Positions 10,760-21,184 of a stretch of DNA of 64,000 bases are shown here, in pieces. Both the position numbers and the translations under genes were made by a program. The stretch comes from Pascua guehoae. Its lineage: Eukaryota > Basidiomycota > Tremellomycetes > Trichosporonales > Trichosporonaceae. The stretch lies in contig BCJX01000010.1 of assembly GCA_001600415.1 (NCBI GenBank), positions 585,409 to 649,408 of the forward strand, written 5' to 3'. The notes under the pieces were generated by a model. It searched no databases. It saw nothing but the letters and a program-made list of their open reading frames with translations, and was not told the DNA's origin. How positions within the stretch are numbered: position 1 is the first letter of the stretch; every line of letters begins with the position of its first letter.

Positions 10760-12394
10760 ATGCCCCGCATCCCCTCGCGCGAAGAACCGTACCACAGCGT
10801 TGCCAAGTGCAATCGCCACTGGAAGACGAAGCGCGAGTTTGTGACAAAGGCGGCCAACAAGGCGTCTCACGTCGATGGCAGTCACTACCTGCTTGTCTGT
10901 GTGACGCCCAAGGGCAACATTGAGGTGCACGCCAGCGAGCACTTTTACGACGACACCAACCAGCAGCGCAGCGACGGTGTCATCAACTGGGATCTGTTGC
11001 GAAAACGCGCGACGCTCATCCAGAGCCGCAACGAGGAGCGGTGGGCCGAGGTTGAGCGGCAGGAAAAGCGTTTTGGTGTAGAGGGCGACGAGGATGCGGC
11101 GTCTGACGACGACGAGGGCTTGTCCCTGACAGACATTGTCCCTCCGCCTACAGCCGGCAGCGGCCCCGGCGGCGGCGCACCCGCACCTGGGCAGCTCATG
11201 TCGACGTTTTCAGCGACAAAGTCTCAGCCCGCTCGCCCCATTGGCAGCTTGCAGCTCACCCCGGACGTGCTCGAGCAAGAGTACTGCTCGCGCTTTGAGC
11301 ATCTCGGCCAGAGCGTGTGCGCCAATGTGCTCAAGGCGTGGATCAAGGTCGTCGAGCCCAAAAAGCAGACAAAGTACCCCTACAAGGACAAGAAGGGCAA
11401 CGAGGGTCGTCCCCCTCCCTGGTGGCCCGTCGGTATGCGCCACATTGAGCCCGACCACCTGCACAAGGACGAGCGTCCGCGTCTGTTGACGAGCATTGTC
11501 ATGCAGGCGTCGCGTCCCCGCACCGACGGCCCCAGCAAGCCGGCGTCGCCCGAGAACCGCGAGCTCACCATTTCGCGTCTCCACTTTGCGACCGCCGAGA
11601 TTGCGTCCACCATTCCCCCGCGCCAGCACTATGAGCTGCGCCAAATTTACCTCATTGCAAAGGAGGTGCGCAAGGTCAATGAAGACCGCCGCCGCGAGCG
11701 CATTGCGGCGGGACTACCCCCGCACAACCCCGCGGCACAGGCGTGGAGCGAGATGACCATTGAGTTTTACGAAAAGCCTCCTACCGCAGCCGCCGCCAAG
11801 CGCTCGTTTGACGTTGTCGACTTTGGTGGCCAGGACAACAAGGAGAACATTGACTTTGATGCTCGCCCCATCAAGCGTGGCAAGTCGGTCGCCTCGTCGG
11901 ATATCCACAGCCACGCCCTCACCCCGCTCGCGTCGCACACCAACGTGTACGCGACGTCGGTGCACAGCTACCCCATTGACGCACCACACACTCCCCACAC
12001 CACATCGAGCTATGCCAGCTGGCCAACAGGCGCCACGCCAATCACCACGACGGTGCCGGCCTCGGTTAGCTCGACCCAGCAGACGTCTGCCACTCCCCTT
12101 TCGGCGTCTCAGCACCAACAGCAGCAGCAGCAGCAGCAGCAATACTACCGGTCGTTTGCCGACGTAAACTACCAGGCCTCGCCCACGGCCGTTACCAACA
12201 CGGCCTCGACGACGCCCACGTACCACTCGCAGACGCAGTACCAGCAGGGCTACTACCAGCCAGTCTACAGCGGCTACCACACAGGGTACCAGCAGTCGCA
12301 GCAGCACTATGCCAGCAACACGGGCAGTGCAGCAAGCTATGCCTATGACCAGGCCCCCGGTTTTGTCAGTGACCTTGGAGGACTCTCGGCGTAA
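10760..12394 (+). CDS. YDR124W-like helical-bundle protein (544 aa)
   Basis: A single exon encodes 544 aa. The start at 10760 is chosen because it sits in a strong context (GCCGCCATGCC) and begins the ordered part; the frame is open 67 codons further upstream but that part reads like leader. The conserved block at about residues 165-310 contains KKQTKYPYKDKKG and PPWWPVGMRHIEPDHLHKDE followed by RLL, the hallmark of the YDR124W-like helical bundle domain, also known as the subtelomeric hrmA-associated cluster protein domain. The C-terminal third is Gln/Tyr/Ser-rich with a run of nine Gln near 12118-12141 and repeated YQQ motifs, resembling disordered transcription-related regions; a KRGKS basic patch could be a nuclear signal. 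The molecular role is unknown. In Aspergillus, relatives of this family lie in a cluster that influences colony form and hypoxia growth; transferring that here is inference. Confidence 0.82.
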   Translation: MPRIPSREEPYHSVAKCNRHWKTKREFVTKAANKASHVDGSHYLLVCVTPKGNIEVHASEHFYDDTNQQRSDGVINWDLLRKRATLIQSRNEERWAEVERQEKRFGVEGDEDAASDDDEGLSLTDIVPPPTAGSGPGGGAPAPGQLMSTFSATKSQPARPIGSLQLTPDVLEQEYCSRFEHLGQSVCANVLKAWIKVVEPKKQTKYPYKDKKGNEGRPPPWWPVGMRHIEPDHLHKDERPRLLTSIVMQASRPRTDGPSKPASPENRELTISRLHFATAEIASTIPPRQHYELRQIYLIAKEVRKVNEDRRRERIAAGLPPHNPAAQAWSEMTIEFYEKPPTAAAAKRSFDVVDFGGQDNKENIDFDARPIKRGKSVASSDIHSHALTPLASHTNVYATSVHSYPIDAPHTPHTTSSYASWPTGATPITTTVPASVSSTQQTSATPLSASQHQQQQQQQQQYYRSFADVNYQASPTAVTNTASTTPTYHSQTQYQQGYYQPVYSGYHTGYQQSQQHYASNTGSAASYAYDQAPGFVSDLGGLSA

Positions 12395-14831
12395 GCGTCA
12401 ACGACGGCGTCAGCCGGCGGTACGCACGCGAGTACGACGTCTATAGTCGTCCGTGTCCACCACCACCCATGACAAAACCCCCCCACCCGCGACACCGACC
12501 ACCAGTACCCGCGTGACTAGTATCCCCCCACGGGGCCCGTGCGAGCACACGGCCCCATCAACATACCCCATTTACAACTGCCTGCTATGAGCATGGTGCC
12601 GCGCGGCTGGCGGCACGGCGCGTACGATCAACTTAATACCGGACCCGACTCTTGCTTTTCGACCCCCCGAACCCGACCCATCGAGTACCCCATTGTCGAT
12701 TCCCCCCCGAACAACCCCCTCACGTCCACCTACTCCCCGCGCCTCCAGCTTGGCCCCCGATGCACACCATGCCCCTCGACGCCAACGCTTGCTCCTCTGC
12801 GATACCAAACCACCCTCCACACCCCTGTGTTTTTTCCCATCCCCGTCTTTCATCCCGAACTCTCCGCGACCCGTTCCTCCGAGCCTCGGCTTTGTTCGGA
12901 TACAGTAGCTCCCTCTGGCTAGATGCCAGCTGGGCCCCGATGTGCATATTGATTGTACACCTTAGTATTTGCGCTATGCGCATGAATTGGTTACATAGTC
13001 TTTGTGGCGAGCGGCGGGTGGGCGGCGTGGCGAGCAGCGGGGTGAGCAGCGCAGCGAGCGGCATAGTTTGAGTGCACGAAATGGCTGGTAAGCGTGGTGC
13101 ATTCCAAAGTGACAGGCGTCAAACCAACGTGACAAGTCACAATGGGCAGACACCGGTCCGTTCCATCAACACGGAGACATGGCACCCAACGGCATGGTGT
13201 GCGCCAACCTGCAACGTGTGCTGAAGAATGGCACCCAACGGCATCCTGTGTGATCGTCTGGGGTCATGGTGACACGGTGATATCCGTCATCCGTCATTTG
13301 GCACGGCGACCCGACCCAGGACGGCGGGTTGGTGACGTGGTGACGTGACCCGAAAAAAAGAAAAGCCTCTTAGTGCATGCGAGCATGCGAGCATGAGTAG
13401 AATACATAAACAGGAGCGACTCGCCACCCGTCGTCTTGTATCTTGGTAGTGATCGGTGTGACCCAACCCACCCGTCTCCATGTCTCTGATCAGGGACAGT
13501 TCGAGTCATCTGTCACGGGCGTGACAGGTTTCAGGTTGCAACTGGCCAGTGGCCAGGCCACCACTTGATGATCGACAACGTGTCAATGGTGAGCACAGAG
13601 TGTCGTTTCAGGTCGTGCTGTGCGTGCGTGCATGGGTGCGCTGGCGGCTGTGCACATGTATCTGAACCGTAACAGTGTGCGTGCTGCCAGCTGCTGACAT
13701 TCTCCAGTTTGACTGTACCCCCGGCATCGGTCAAAGAGAAGAGTAGTAGACAAGCCGATCCAATCAAGACTGCAACCCACCACAGTGCTTCACGCTTCAT
13801 GCTTCATAACCCCCTGCCAAACCTTGACCCTCTGCGCGGATGACAAGGTTGGGTTGCTCCAATTGTTTTCAAGGTTGGGTTGGTCGCCCGTCGTCTTGTT
13901 GGCTCCTTTGTTCCAGCACCGTGCCTGTGAAATCGCCAGCTGTGCGTGCATCGGTGTCACGCCTGTCACAACCTCGTCCGTGGTAGGTTTGAGTGGTCCA
14001 TGGTGCGGTGCTCGAAGCATGGGGCAACTCGAAACGCCTGTGGAGAGTGCATTTATTATTCTTTGCTCGCGTGAGATTGCGGGGCCATGTCGACTGCTTG
14101 CACTCGAGGACACTTGCACACGCTCGCGGTCGATTAAACCTTACGGCATTGTAGAGAGCACTTGAGACATGGGTCGGAGTGGACGGTAGATGCGTGCCAC
14201 AAACGGGCAGATGCGAGACCGGGAGAGGTGTGTCAACGGACTGCGAAATGCACACTATGGCCGATGGTCAAGCCGACATCCAAAACGTGGTGTGTATTCT
14301 ACAGGCCGGGGAAACACACTACGCATGCCACACTCTGTCGTACGTCATCGTAGTGTGTTTTCGGCGACACCGTGTGTGCACCGAACACCAGTGTCCGTGC
14401 GCACGCTGTCGGTGAGGACGACCACACGGCCAACCTCCATTGCAGTGTACGGGTACAGGTCCAAGGTGCCGTCTGCAGCCGGTGATCGCGACGATCCCAG
14501 TCGTGTTGTAACTGTAACAGGGCGCCCTTGTTAGCTTACACTGGGGACGAATCCAATCTAGTCGCCTGGTCCATTGAAGTGACTGACGCGTGCAACTTGC
14601 AAAACGTCTAGGAAGTGACTGACCCGACGCTGGCAACTTGCAAAACGTCGAGGCCTGCCATGTGGCTGCGCTCTGCCCACCATCAGAGATCCTGCCTTCG
14701 TCCTGATTCGGACTGACGTCAAGGCAGCCTCTTCCTCGACAACACTCGCACACAGCCATTCATAATTGTTCCACTACGAGACACCTAGAACCCTTCGCCT
14801 ACCGTGGCCGTGCCAACCTGCCACCGACGTC
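12395..14831. other. 2.4-kb intergenic region, no gene seen
   Basis: It contains the 3' flank of the helical-bundle gene and mostly unstructured sequence. I noted a purine/AG-rich GGCGGCG stretch near 13010-13060 and a duplicated 18-base segment (GACGCTGGCAACTTGCAAAACGTC-like at 14586-14612 and 14627-14651). No frame with protein character was found. Confidence 0.5.
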
Positions 14832-15533
14832 CTACTCCGCGTGCATGGCCATGGCGCGCTCCATGATCCCGCGCCTCCTCTCGACATTAGCCTTGTTCCG
14901 CTCCATGATGTCGTCAAGCACGCCCTTTGGCGCCGTCTCGGGGCTCCCGGCGTCAAACGGCGGGTCGGGCGCGTACTCGAGGTAGAGCTGGACCCTCTGT
15001 GCGGCCTCATCGCCCGCGAGTTCGGCAGCGATCGTGAGCCCGAAATCAATGCCGGCCGTGACGCCGCCGCCGGTAAACAAGTTGCCGTCGCGGACCACGC
15101 GCGCCTTTGTGGGGATTGCGCCTGTGATGGCCAAGAGGGGGTGCGAGGCCCAGTGTGTCGTTGCGCGCTTGCCGCGCAGCAGGCCCGCGGCGCCGAGAAC
15201 CAGCGAGCCGGTGCAGACAGATGTCACGTAGCGTGCCTTGCTGGCGACGGCGCGCACCCACGCAATCACGTCGGGGTCCAGGACCAGGTCGTTGGTGCCC
15301 ACGCCGCCGGGGATGCAGATGACGTCGAGCGCGGGGCACGAGGTAAATGTCTCGTCGGGCACGAGGGTGAGGCCCGAACTCGACGCGAGGGGGTCGAGCG
15401 TCTTCCAGACCAGGTGGCACTGCACGCCCGGGAGCTGCGAGAGGACATCGTGTGGGCCCGTCATGTCCAGCTGCTGCACGCCGGGGAAGACGAGGAAGCC
15501 GACGTGCGTCGTGGGTGTCTCTGGGGTGGTCAT
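14832..15533 (-). CDS. DJ-1/PfpI-family protein, isonitrile hydratase-like (233 aa)
   Basis: A single exon encodes 233 aa. The N-terminus THVGFLVFPGVQQLDMTGP is the typical beta-strand and Asp-containing loop of the InhA branch of the DJ-1/PfpI family, cyclohexyl-isocyanide hydratases, in which Asp near residue 23 is needed for isonitrile hydration to N-formamides. The nucleophile elbow is VTSVCTGSLVLG, with the catalytic Cys at residue 107, followed by TTHWASHP and TGGGVTAGIDFGL, both conserved in this subgroup. Length agrees with single-domain family members (about 220-240 aa). No signal peptide is seen; cytosolic. Substrate is inference: many fungal members are annotated by homology only. 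It is transcribed divergently from the amidohydrolase at 16082 with a 548-bp shared upstream region. Confidence 0.85.
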   Translation of the reverse strand: MTTPETPTTHVGFLVFPGVQQLDMTGPHDVLSQLPGVQCHLVWKTLDPLASSSGLTLVPDETFTSCPALDVICIPGGVGTNDLVLDPDVIAWVRAVASKARYVTSVCTGSLVLGAAGLLRGKRATTHWASHPLLAITGAIPTKARVVRDGNLFTGGGVTAGIDFGLTIAAELAGDEAAQRVQLYLEYAPDPPFDAGSPETAPKGVLDDIMERNKANVERRRGIMERAMAMHAE

Positions 15534-16081
15534 TGTGTGGGCTGGGGTGAGGAGGTAGGGAAGTGAGGTGAGGTGGTGCGAGGGCGTGAGGTGAGGTTGG
15601 GAAGTTGGCGTGAGATGACTTTAAGAAGGGAGATGCAGAGTGTGGATGTGTCAAGAGTGCCAAGTGAGAACGAGTTACGAACATGACTCGGGAGCGTCAT
15701 CGGCACCGGCCACGGCCAATCGCCGAGCCTCCCGAGCCGCCACTGGACAACCGACCGAGTCGAGGCCGCGACTCATCCTTGTTTCATATAACGGCCTTGT
15801 TGGATGTTACATTGCACTACCGTATCGCAGTGCATACTGGACACGGCGCTGGCAGTGAATACTGGACGCGAACGTCGTGTCCAAGCGCGCGCCTCGCCAT
15901 CAGACGCGTGCATGCGCGTGCATGCGGGGTGCAGCCCGGTGCACAACCGGCACAACCGGCGCTGCCGGGCCGTTGCCGGCCCGCCCGCGAACGGTAAATC
16001 ACGGCACGTCCGCCACTCCTGCTCGATAAATAAGTCGCGCCTAGCCTACACCTCAACCACACCCCACCGCCCCATCTCAAG
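15534..16081. promoter_or_regulatory. Shared divergent upstream region of the DJ-1-like and amidohydrolase genes
   Basis: The 548 bp between two divergent start codons must contain both promoters. A TATA-like GATAAATAAG lies at 16025-16034, about 50 bp before the plus-strand ATG. Palindrome-like CCGGCACAACCGGC repeats lie at about 15940-15985. No specific regulator site can be named. Confidence 0.45.
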
Positions 16082-17420
16082 ATGTACGACCCAGCCAGCA
16101 GCGGCCCGACGACCGTCACCCCGGCCCTGCCCAAGGGCAGCTGGGACACGCACTTCCACGTCTTCCCGGCCGACTACACTGTCGTCCCAAACCCGCCGTT
16201 TGGCCTGCCGCCCCGCATCCCCGCCGAGGTCGAGGAGGACTGGCACGCAGCGCTGGGGATCCAGCATCGCGTCCTCGCGCACAGCTTTGCGTTTGGCACC
16301 GACCTCGCGAGCCTGAACGACTATATTGCGCGGTCGGCGCCCGACGCCCTGCGCCGCGGCATTGCGTGCCTCGCCGACGACGCGGGCGAGGACGTCATCC
16401 ACGCCCTCCATGCCAGGGGCGTCCGGGGCGTGCGTGCTACGCCCCCGGGTGCGACGGCTGCCGAGCGTGCGGCCGGGATTAAGCGTATTGCGGAGAGGTT
16501 GGACGGGGCGGGGGTCCGGTGGTCGATTTGTATCCAGGACCAGGATATGGGGCTCTTTGATGAGGTGAGTGAGGCGGGGTTGTGGCGGTGTGGTGTCGCT
16601 GTCGGTGGTGTTGGGGCAGTTGAGTAGGCCATGTTGTATGGGCTCCAAGACGAGTTTCATCGATGGCCTCGGCGATGTCTGGCGGCCAGGTCATGGGATC
16701 GAGGGGCAATAGGCACGACTGGGTGGCTGCAGCTGTAACATCCAGACGCACTGGTGCCACACAACGTGCAAGCGTGCCACACGAGGTCCACAGCACTCTC
16801 ATTGTGGACCATTGGCCATAGCAGTGGGCGTCTCCAGACCCATCGATTCACATACACTTCTAGCACCGCTGGAATACCTACACGGCCCGCGTCCCCAATC
16901 CCTCCAACCCCCATCCCTCCAACCCCGATCCCTCCAACCCCCAACTAACACCCAGCTCCTAGCCCTCATCCCCACCCTCCCCACCACCCAAACCCTCATA
17001 ATCGACCACATGGGCTTCCTCCGCGGCCCCTGGTCCCGCCCCTCCCCGCGCCTCGCGTCCGAAACCGAAGTCGCCCAACTCCCAGGCGTAAAGCCCGTCC
17101 TGGCGCTCCTGGCCCGCCCAAACGTCTACGTAAAGCTGAGCGCCGCCTACCGCCTCACATCCGACGACGCGACCCTCGCCCCGCTCGTGGCCGCCATGGC
17201 CCGCGTCGCCCCCGATCGCCTCCTGTGGGCCAGCGACTGGCCATATGTGCCCCTCCACGAGGACCTGCCGCGCCTCAAGGCCGCCCTACGTGAGGGGGAG
17301 GAGGCGACGATGCGCACCGAGGATATGCCCAAGTGGCTGGGGCTGCTGAGGGGGTGGTTGGGCGAGGAGGTGTTTAGGGGGATGATGGTGGCGAATCCCG
17401 CCAGGTTGTATGCCGAGTAG
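16082..17420 (+). CDS. Amidohydrolase family (2-pyrone-4,6-dicarboxylate lactonase-like), 2 exons
   Basis: Exons 16082-16564 and 16956-17420 (phase 0, donor GTGAGT, acceptor ACACCCAG) give 315 aa. Residues 22-28 read DTHFHVF, the HxH metal-site motif at the first barrel strand. Later VRATPPG-type strands, LIIDHMGF and LLWASDWPY supply the His and terminal Asp expected of the amidohydrolase-2 (COG3618) TIM barrels, which include LigI, the lactonase that opens 2-pyrone-4,6-dicarboxylate in lignin-derived aromatic breakdown. Length fits the family (about 280-320 aa). The real substrate is unknown. The 391-nt intron is far longer than the other coding introns here (33-60 nt typical) and contains a 14-15-bp tandem repeat CCCTCCAACCCC(A/G)AT at 16894-16943. 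Divergent from the DJ-1-like gene. Confidence 0.85.
16894..16945. repeat. Short tandem repeat in the amidohydrolase intron
   Basis: Three to four copies of a 14-15-bp unit based on ATCCCTCCAACCCC lie just before the 3' splice site. The pyrimidine-rich repeat may serve as an extended polypyrimidine tract. Confidence 0.75.
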
Positions 17421-17689
17421 AGGATGTGTGGGTTGTGTAGGGTTGGGGGTGGGTAATGCTGGCATTGTTAGTTTTGGGCGCGAGTCAGAGTGTGGACGTG
17501 CAAGTGTCAATGGGGGGATGCACTTTGATACAGGGATGATGTGCACGCCGACGCTCACCGCTGAGCTGCCCAACCAGCTTGCGGCCATTGAAGCCTTCAT
17601 TTTTTAAAAATACCAGATACAGCATCTCTATGACGAGCCATTATTGCTCGTCGAACTTGTTCAGCATTCGTGGTCCATACCTCTGAAGA
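17421..17689. other. 3' flank of the amidohydrolase gene
   Basis: Nothing recognisable apart from the presumed transcription end of the gene before it. Confidence 0.4.
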
Positions 17690-18995
17690 AACCAGAGTAA
17701 ATTTTAGTTCGCTATTATCACTATATACAGGTGTGGTCGGAAAGCATCGAAACTGCCACCTTGAGCTCGGTGACACACGCCATTGAGCATGGACACTCTC
17801 TGCATCAATTCAATGAAACCGATCCGTACAAAAGAAAAAGACAAAGAATTTGCACGGTACCAGAGAAATTCAACACAAACCCCCCTTGTCATTGTAGGTC
17901 TCCTCCTTACTGCACCCCTACCACCCCGCACCACACACACACACACACACACACCCGCCCCCTATCCTCCTCCAGTTTCCCCCCGCGCAGCGGCCATGTG
18001 GAAACCACGCAGCTGCTACATGGTTCATCTCGAGCATCTTCGCTTTACATAATAGATGGTCCCAGAGGCTGTGCATCAGGGCATGGCCGGTTCCTACGGC
18101 AGGCGCGGTGCGGCACGTCAAGGACTACCGTACAGCCTCGAGACAAGGGTGGGAGATGGCACTTGCTGTATGAGACCCTGTGCAGGTGCCCGAGCTCAGC
18201 GTGGCAGTCCCAATACTTTCGGGTCACACCTGTACCACTCGTCCTCACACAGGCGAGCTCCTGACCGGCCGCAAGGCGTCCATATCGATGCCCCCCGGAG
18301 AGAACACCCAGAAGCCCATACAGTCGTGGTTAATACCTCGAAAAAAAAGTAAATAGTACGTCGCCACGATCACCATGTGCCACCCATCACTCACAACCAG
18401 ATGCTCCTCACCATCCAGCGTCGGGTCGATACCCTCGTGCCAGAGAACACCATTGCATGTCGACCTTCTTCGACATTGCGATTAGTTAAACAGAAAAACA
18501 AGAAAACAAGAGGAAATTGCAGTTCGCCATTATCACCACGCCCCACCTATCACTCGCAGCCAGAGCCTCACCAGCCGGTATCAAGGCGTAAAAACCCTGG
18601 GAGAGGACACCAGTACAGTCAGCAACCCACACTCGTAGCTAATACAGGATGTGACCCGAATTGAGACTGCCAGGTTGAGCTGCTCACGGCGGCACGCACA
18701 CGGGGCCCCGTACAGAAATGCCATCTACGACACTTGTCCGGGGGGCTGTAGTCCTTGATGTGCATGGTGGACATTGCGATAGAATAAATAAAGTCACCCT
18801 GACGCACGGCTTCTCCTGGTACCATCCGATTAATGTAGAGAGTGTCCATGCTCACCATAGCGTGCGACCCAAGGTGGCAGTCTCAATACTGTCGGGCGCA
18901 CCTGTACCTCGAGGAAACAAGAGGAAATTGCAGTTGGCCATTATCACCCCGTCCCACCCATCACTCACAGCGGGACCCTCACAGCCCGCGTCATC
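17690..18995. repeat. Cluster of degenerate repeats in direct and inverted orientation
   Basis: Several related segments can be aligned by eye. Plus 17735-17835 (GGAAAGCATCGAAACTGCCACC ... GAGCATGGACACTCTCTGCATCAA) matches minus 18905-18800. Plus 18056-18250 (AAGGACTACCG, GATGGCACTTGCTGT, GTGGCAGTCCCAATAC) matches minus 18855-18655 (AAGGACTACAG, GATGGCATTTCTGT, CTGGCAGTCTCAATTC). Minus 18595-18500 is a direct repeat of minus 18990-18900, sharing GGAAATTGCAGTT(C/G)GCCATTATCACC as seen on the plus strand. The unit is about 400-450 bp. Short peptides such as MDTLCIN / MDTLYIN and KDY recur, so the unit may derive from a gene, but no copy has an open frame. A (CA)n run lies at 17934-17954. Identity unknown. 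Confidence 0.65.
17934..17954. repeat. CA dinucleotide microsatellite
   Basis: About ten CA units in a row. Confidence 0.85.
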
Positions 18996-19149
18996 GATAC
19001 CCCCGTACCAGCACCAGCGCCAGACCCACACGTCCCCCCCCTCGAACCACACCGTGCCTCCCAGAATGACCAGACAGCTCATTCATACATACAACACCTA
19101 CCCCCACCACTTTTTTTTCGCCACACCCACTTCCACCCCCTCTTTCCTC

Positions 19150-20167
19150 TTACCCCCTCGACGCCCTCTTCTCCTCCCGATACGGCCCCCCCTCCAGGGC
19201 ATGCGCATACCGCTCCGCCGGCGACGGTACCGCAGGGTAGCGCACATCGGAGGCGCCAAAGGCCGAGCCGTAGCTTGCGCGGTACCGCGAGTTATCGGTG
19301 GGGTCTGTGTCTCTGCGGTGGTCGGGCTTTTCGTTACGTCTTGTCGTCGGCCCTGACCCCCCTGCTACGCCTCCTGCCCCTGCGCCTGCTAGCGCAGACC
19401 CGCCGTCCGCAGCGTGTTGGGCCGAGGCGGCCTGGGACTGCTCGCCCGCCTGCTCGACGACGCGCTCGCCGAGTCCCGGGATCTCCTGGTACGTCGGCGC
19501 GGGGACGTCGTCGAAGTCGCTGAATGTCGTGGGGGGCACGGCGGTGGGGGACTGGGCGCGGGAGTTCCAGCCTGGGGAGAGGGGGGGTGAGTGGGGCGGG
19601 GACTGGGGCAGGGACTGGGGCGCTAGTTGGGGCGAGTGTGGCGATTGCGACGAGTGCTGCGAGTGCGGCGACATGGGCTGAGAGTGCGGCGACATGGGCT
19701 GGGTGTGGGGATACAGCTGGGCCTGAGACTGGGACTGAGACTGGGACTGAGACTGGGACATGGAGTACGACGCCGAAGCGGAGCTCTCGGACTGGCGCGA
19801 GGGCGCACGGGGGACGAGGGGCGCCGACGACGTGCGCGACACGGTCGAGGCGCGCGACTTGTAGTCTACGGGGTACGTGGTGGGGTATTGCGAGGACGAG
19901 GCGAACGATAGCGGCGGCGACAGGGGCGGTGACAGCGGCGGCGAGTGCGGCGGCGAGTGTGCTATGAGCGTGGGCTGGGACGACATGGGGCCCATGGGAC
20001 CGGTGGTGAGTGCCTGCGGGGGCGGGAGGGGCGTCACGCGCGGCATTGACTCGCGCCACTCTGGGGGCGGCATGTCGGGTTTGGTGCGGGGCGTGTCGAT
20101 GTCGAACATGGACGAGATGCGGTGGCGCTGGCGGCGGCGGCGGAGGTAGAACTGGGGTCAGCGGGGG

Positions 20168-20198
<31 letters not shown>

Positions 20199-21184
20199 TA
20201 CGGAGGGGAGGGTTCGATAGGTAGGTTGTGGGTCTACGCGGGGAGGGTGAGGACTGTATCTCACTGCCACCAGACTTGACTCGTCTCTCACCGCCACCAG
20301 ACTGGACTCGTCTCTCCCCGCCACCAGACTGGACTCGTCTCTCCCCACCACATGTTGTGCCACAAGTGCCCAAGAGCCACAACCATAGGCAGGCCACCGG
20401 GACTTCGCCAGCCACGCCCACGGCCAGACCACGCAGACTCTGCCAGCCACGACCCAGAGTATAGACTCACCCAAAGCCCAACCATCCCCGCAACCACGGC
20501 AATGACAACCGGCACGACAATAGCGACAATCAGCGTCGTATTATTCTTCTTGTCCGTGTTCCCAGACGCGGCCGCCAGACCCCCCGTCGGCGCATAGGTG
20601 GCGGTATACGTCGTCGTCGTCGTGCGGCCATCCACGACCGTGGTGCGCGTCACAATCCCCACGACCGGCTTGTACGTGTTCGGCACCGTGTGGATGGCGC
20701 TCGCGCTGTCCGTGTAGATGTAGCTCTGGGTGTTGGTGTACGTTACGCCCTTGTCCGTGTACGTGTACGCGGTCTCGGGCGGGGTGACCGTGATCACCGT
20801 GACGGTCGGGTACGGCGTGCCCGTGTCCGTGTGCGTGTCGTGCCACGTATCTGTGGAGGTGGGCGTGTCGTGCGTGGATGTGGGCGTGTCGGTCCATGTG
20901 TCTGCTGTGCTCGTGTCCGTGGGCGTGTCCCACGTACTCGTGGGGGTCGTCGTGCTCGTCGTGCTCGTCGTGCTCGTCGTGCTAGGCGTCGTCGTGTCGC
21001 TCGTCGACGTCGGGTCCGTCACCACCGTGTCGCTGCTCGTCGGCACATCGCTGCTCGGACCCACGGCGCTCGTGCCCCCGACCGTCGCCGACGACTCCTG
21101 CCGCTTGTCGGGGCCCGCCCATACTCCAATCACGAGGATGAGGAGCAAGGCGCGCACGCTCGCGTGGCCAGTGAGACAGCGCAT
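19150..21184 (-). CDS. Single-pass Ser/Thr-rich cell-surface protein, 2 exons
   Basis: Exons 21184-20471 and 20151-19150 (intron 319 nt, donor GTGAGT, acceptor CCCAG, phase 0) give 571 aa. The start at 21184 gives a clean signal peptide (MRCLTGHASVRALLLILVIG, ending near residue 23); an in-frame extension of 36 codons upstream looks like leader. The ectodomain is packed with Thr/Ser/Asp repeats (TSTTSTTSTT, DTPTSTDTW), suited to O-mannosylation. A transmembrane helix, TTLIVAIVVPVVIAVVAG and following residues (about 214-238), is followed directly after the splice by a basic stop-transfer FYLRRRRQRHR. The cytoplasmic tail of about 330 aa is rich in Ser/Pro/Gln, with SQSQSQSQSQ and MSPHSQP repeats. 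This layout resembles fungal Mid2/Wsc-type wall stress sensors, but there is no sequence match I can name. Function is inferred from architecture only. Confidence 0.8.
20170..20198. repeat. 29-base poly-G tract within an intron
   Basis: Uninterrupted G run on the plus strand (poly-C in the transcript), lying just upstream of the acceptor of the surface-protein intron, where it would act as part of the pyrimidine tract. Confidence 0.9.
20267..20347. repeat. 27-bp tandem repeat, three copies, in the intron
   Basis: Unit CCACCAGACTGGACTCGTCT plus CTCCCCG starts at 20267, 20294 and 20321, with near-identical copies. It lies wholly inside the intron of the surface-protein gene. Confidence 0.85.

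Noticed and set aside
17783..18858. Peptides MDTLCIN and MDTLYIN reminiscent of the DxLCIN core of HET domains
   Set aside because: The similarity covers only a few residues, no flanking HET motifs are seen, and no copy has an open frame; kept only as a repeat.
20267..20347. CRISPR-like direct repeats
   Set aside because: The 27-bp units are directly abutting without spacers and lie in a fungal intron; ordinary tandem repeat.
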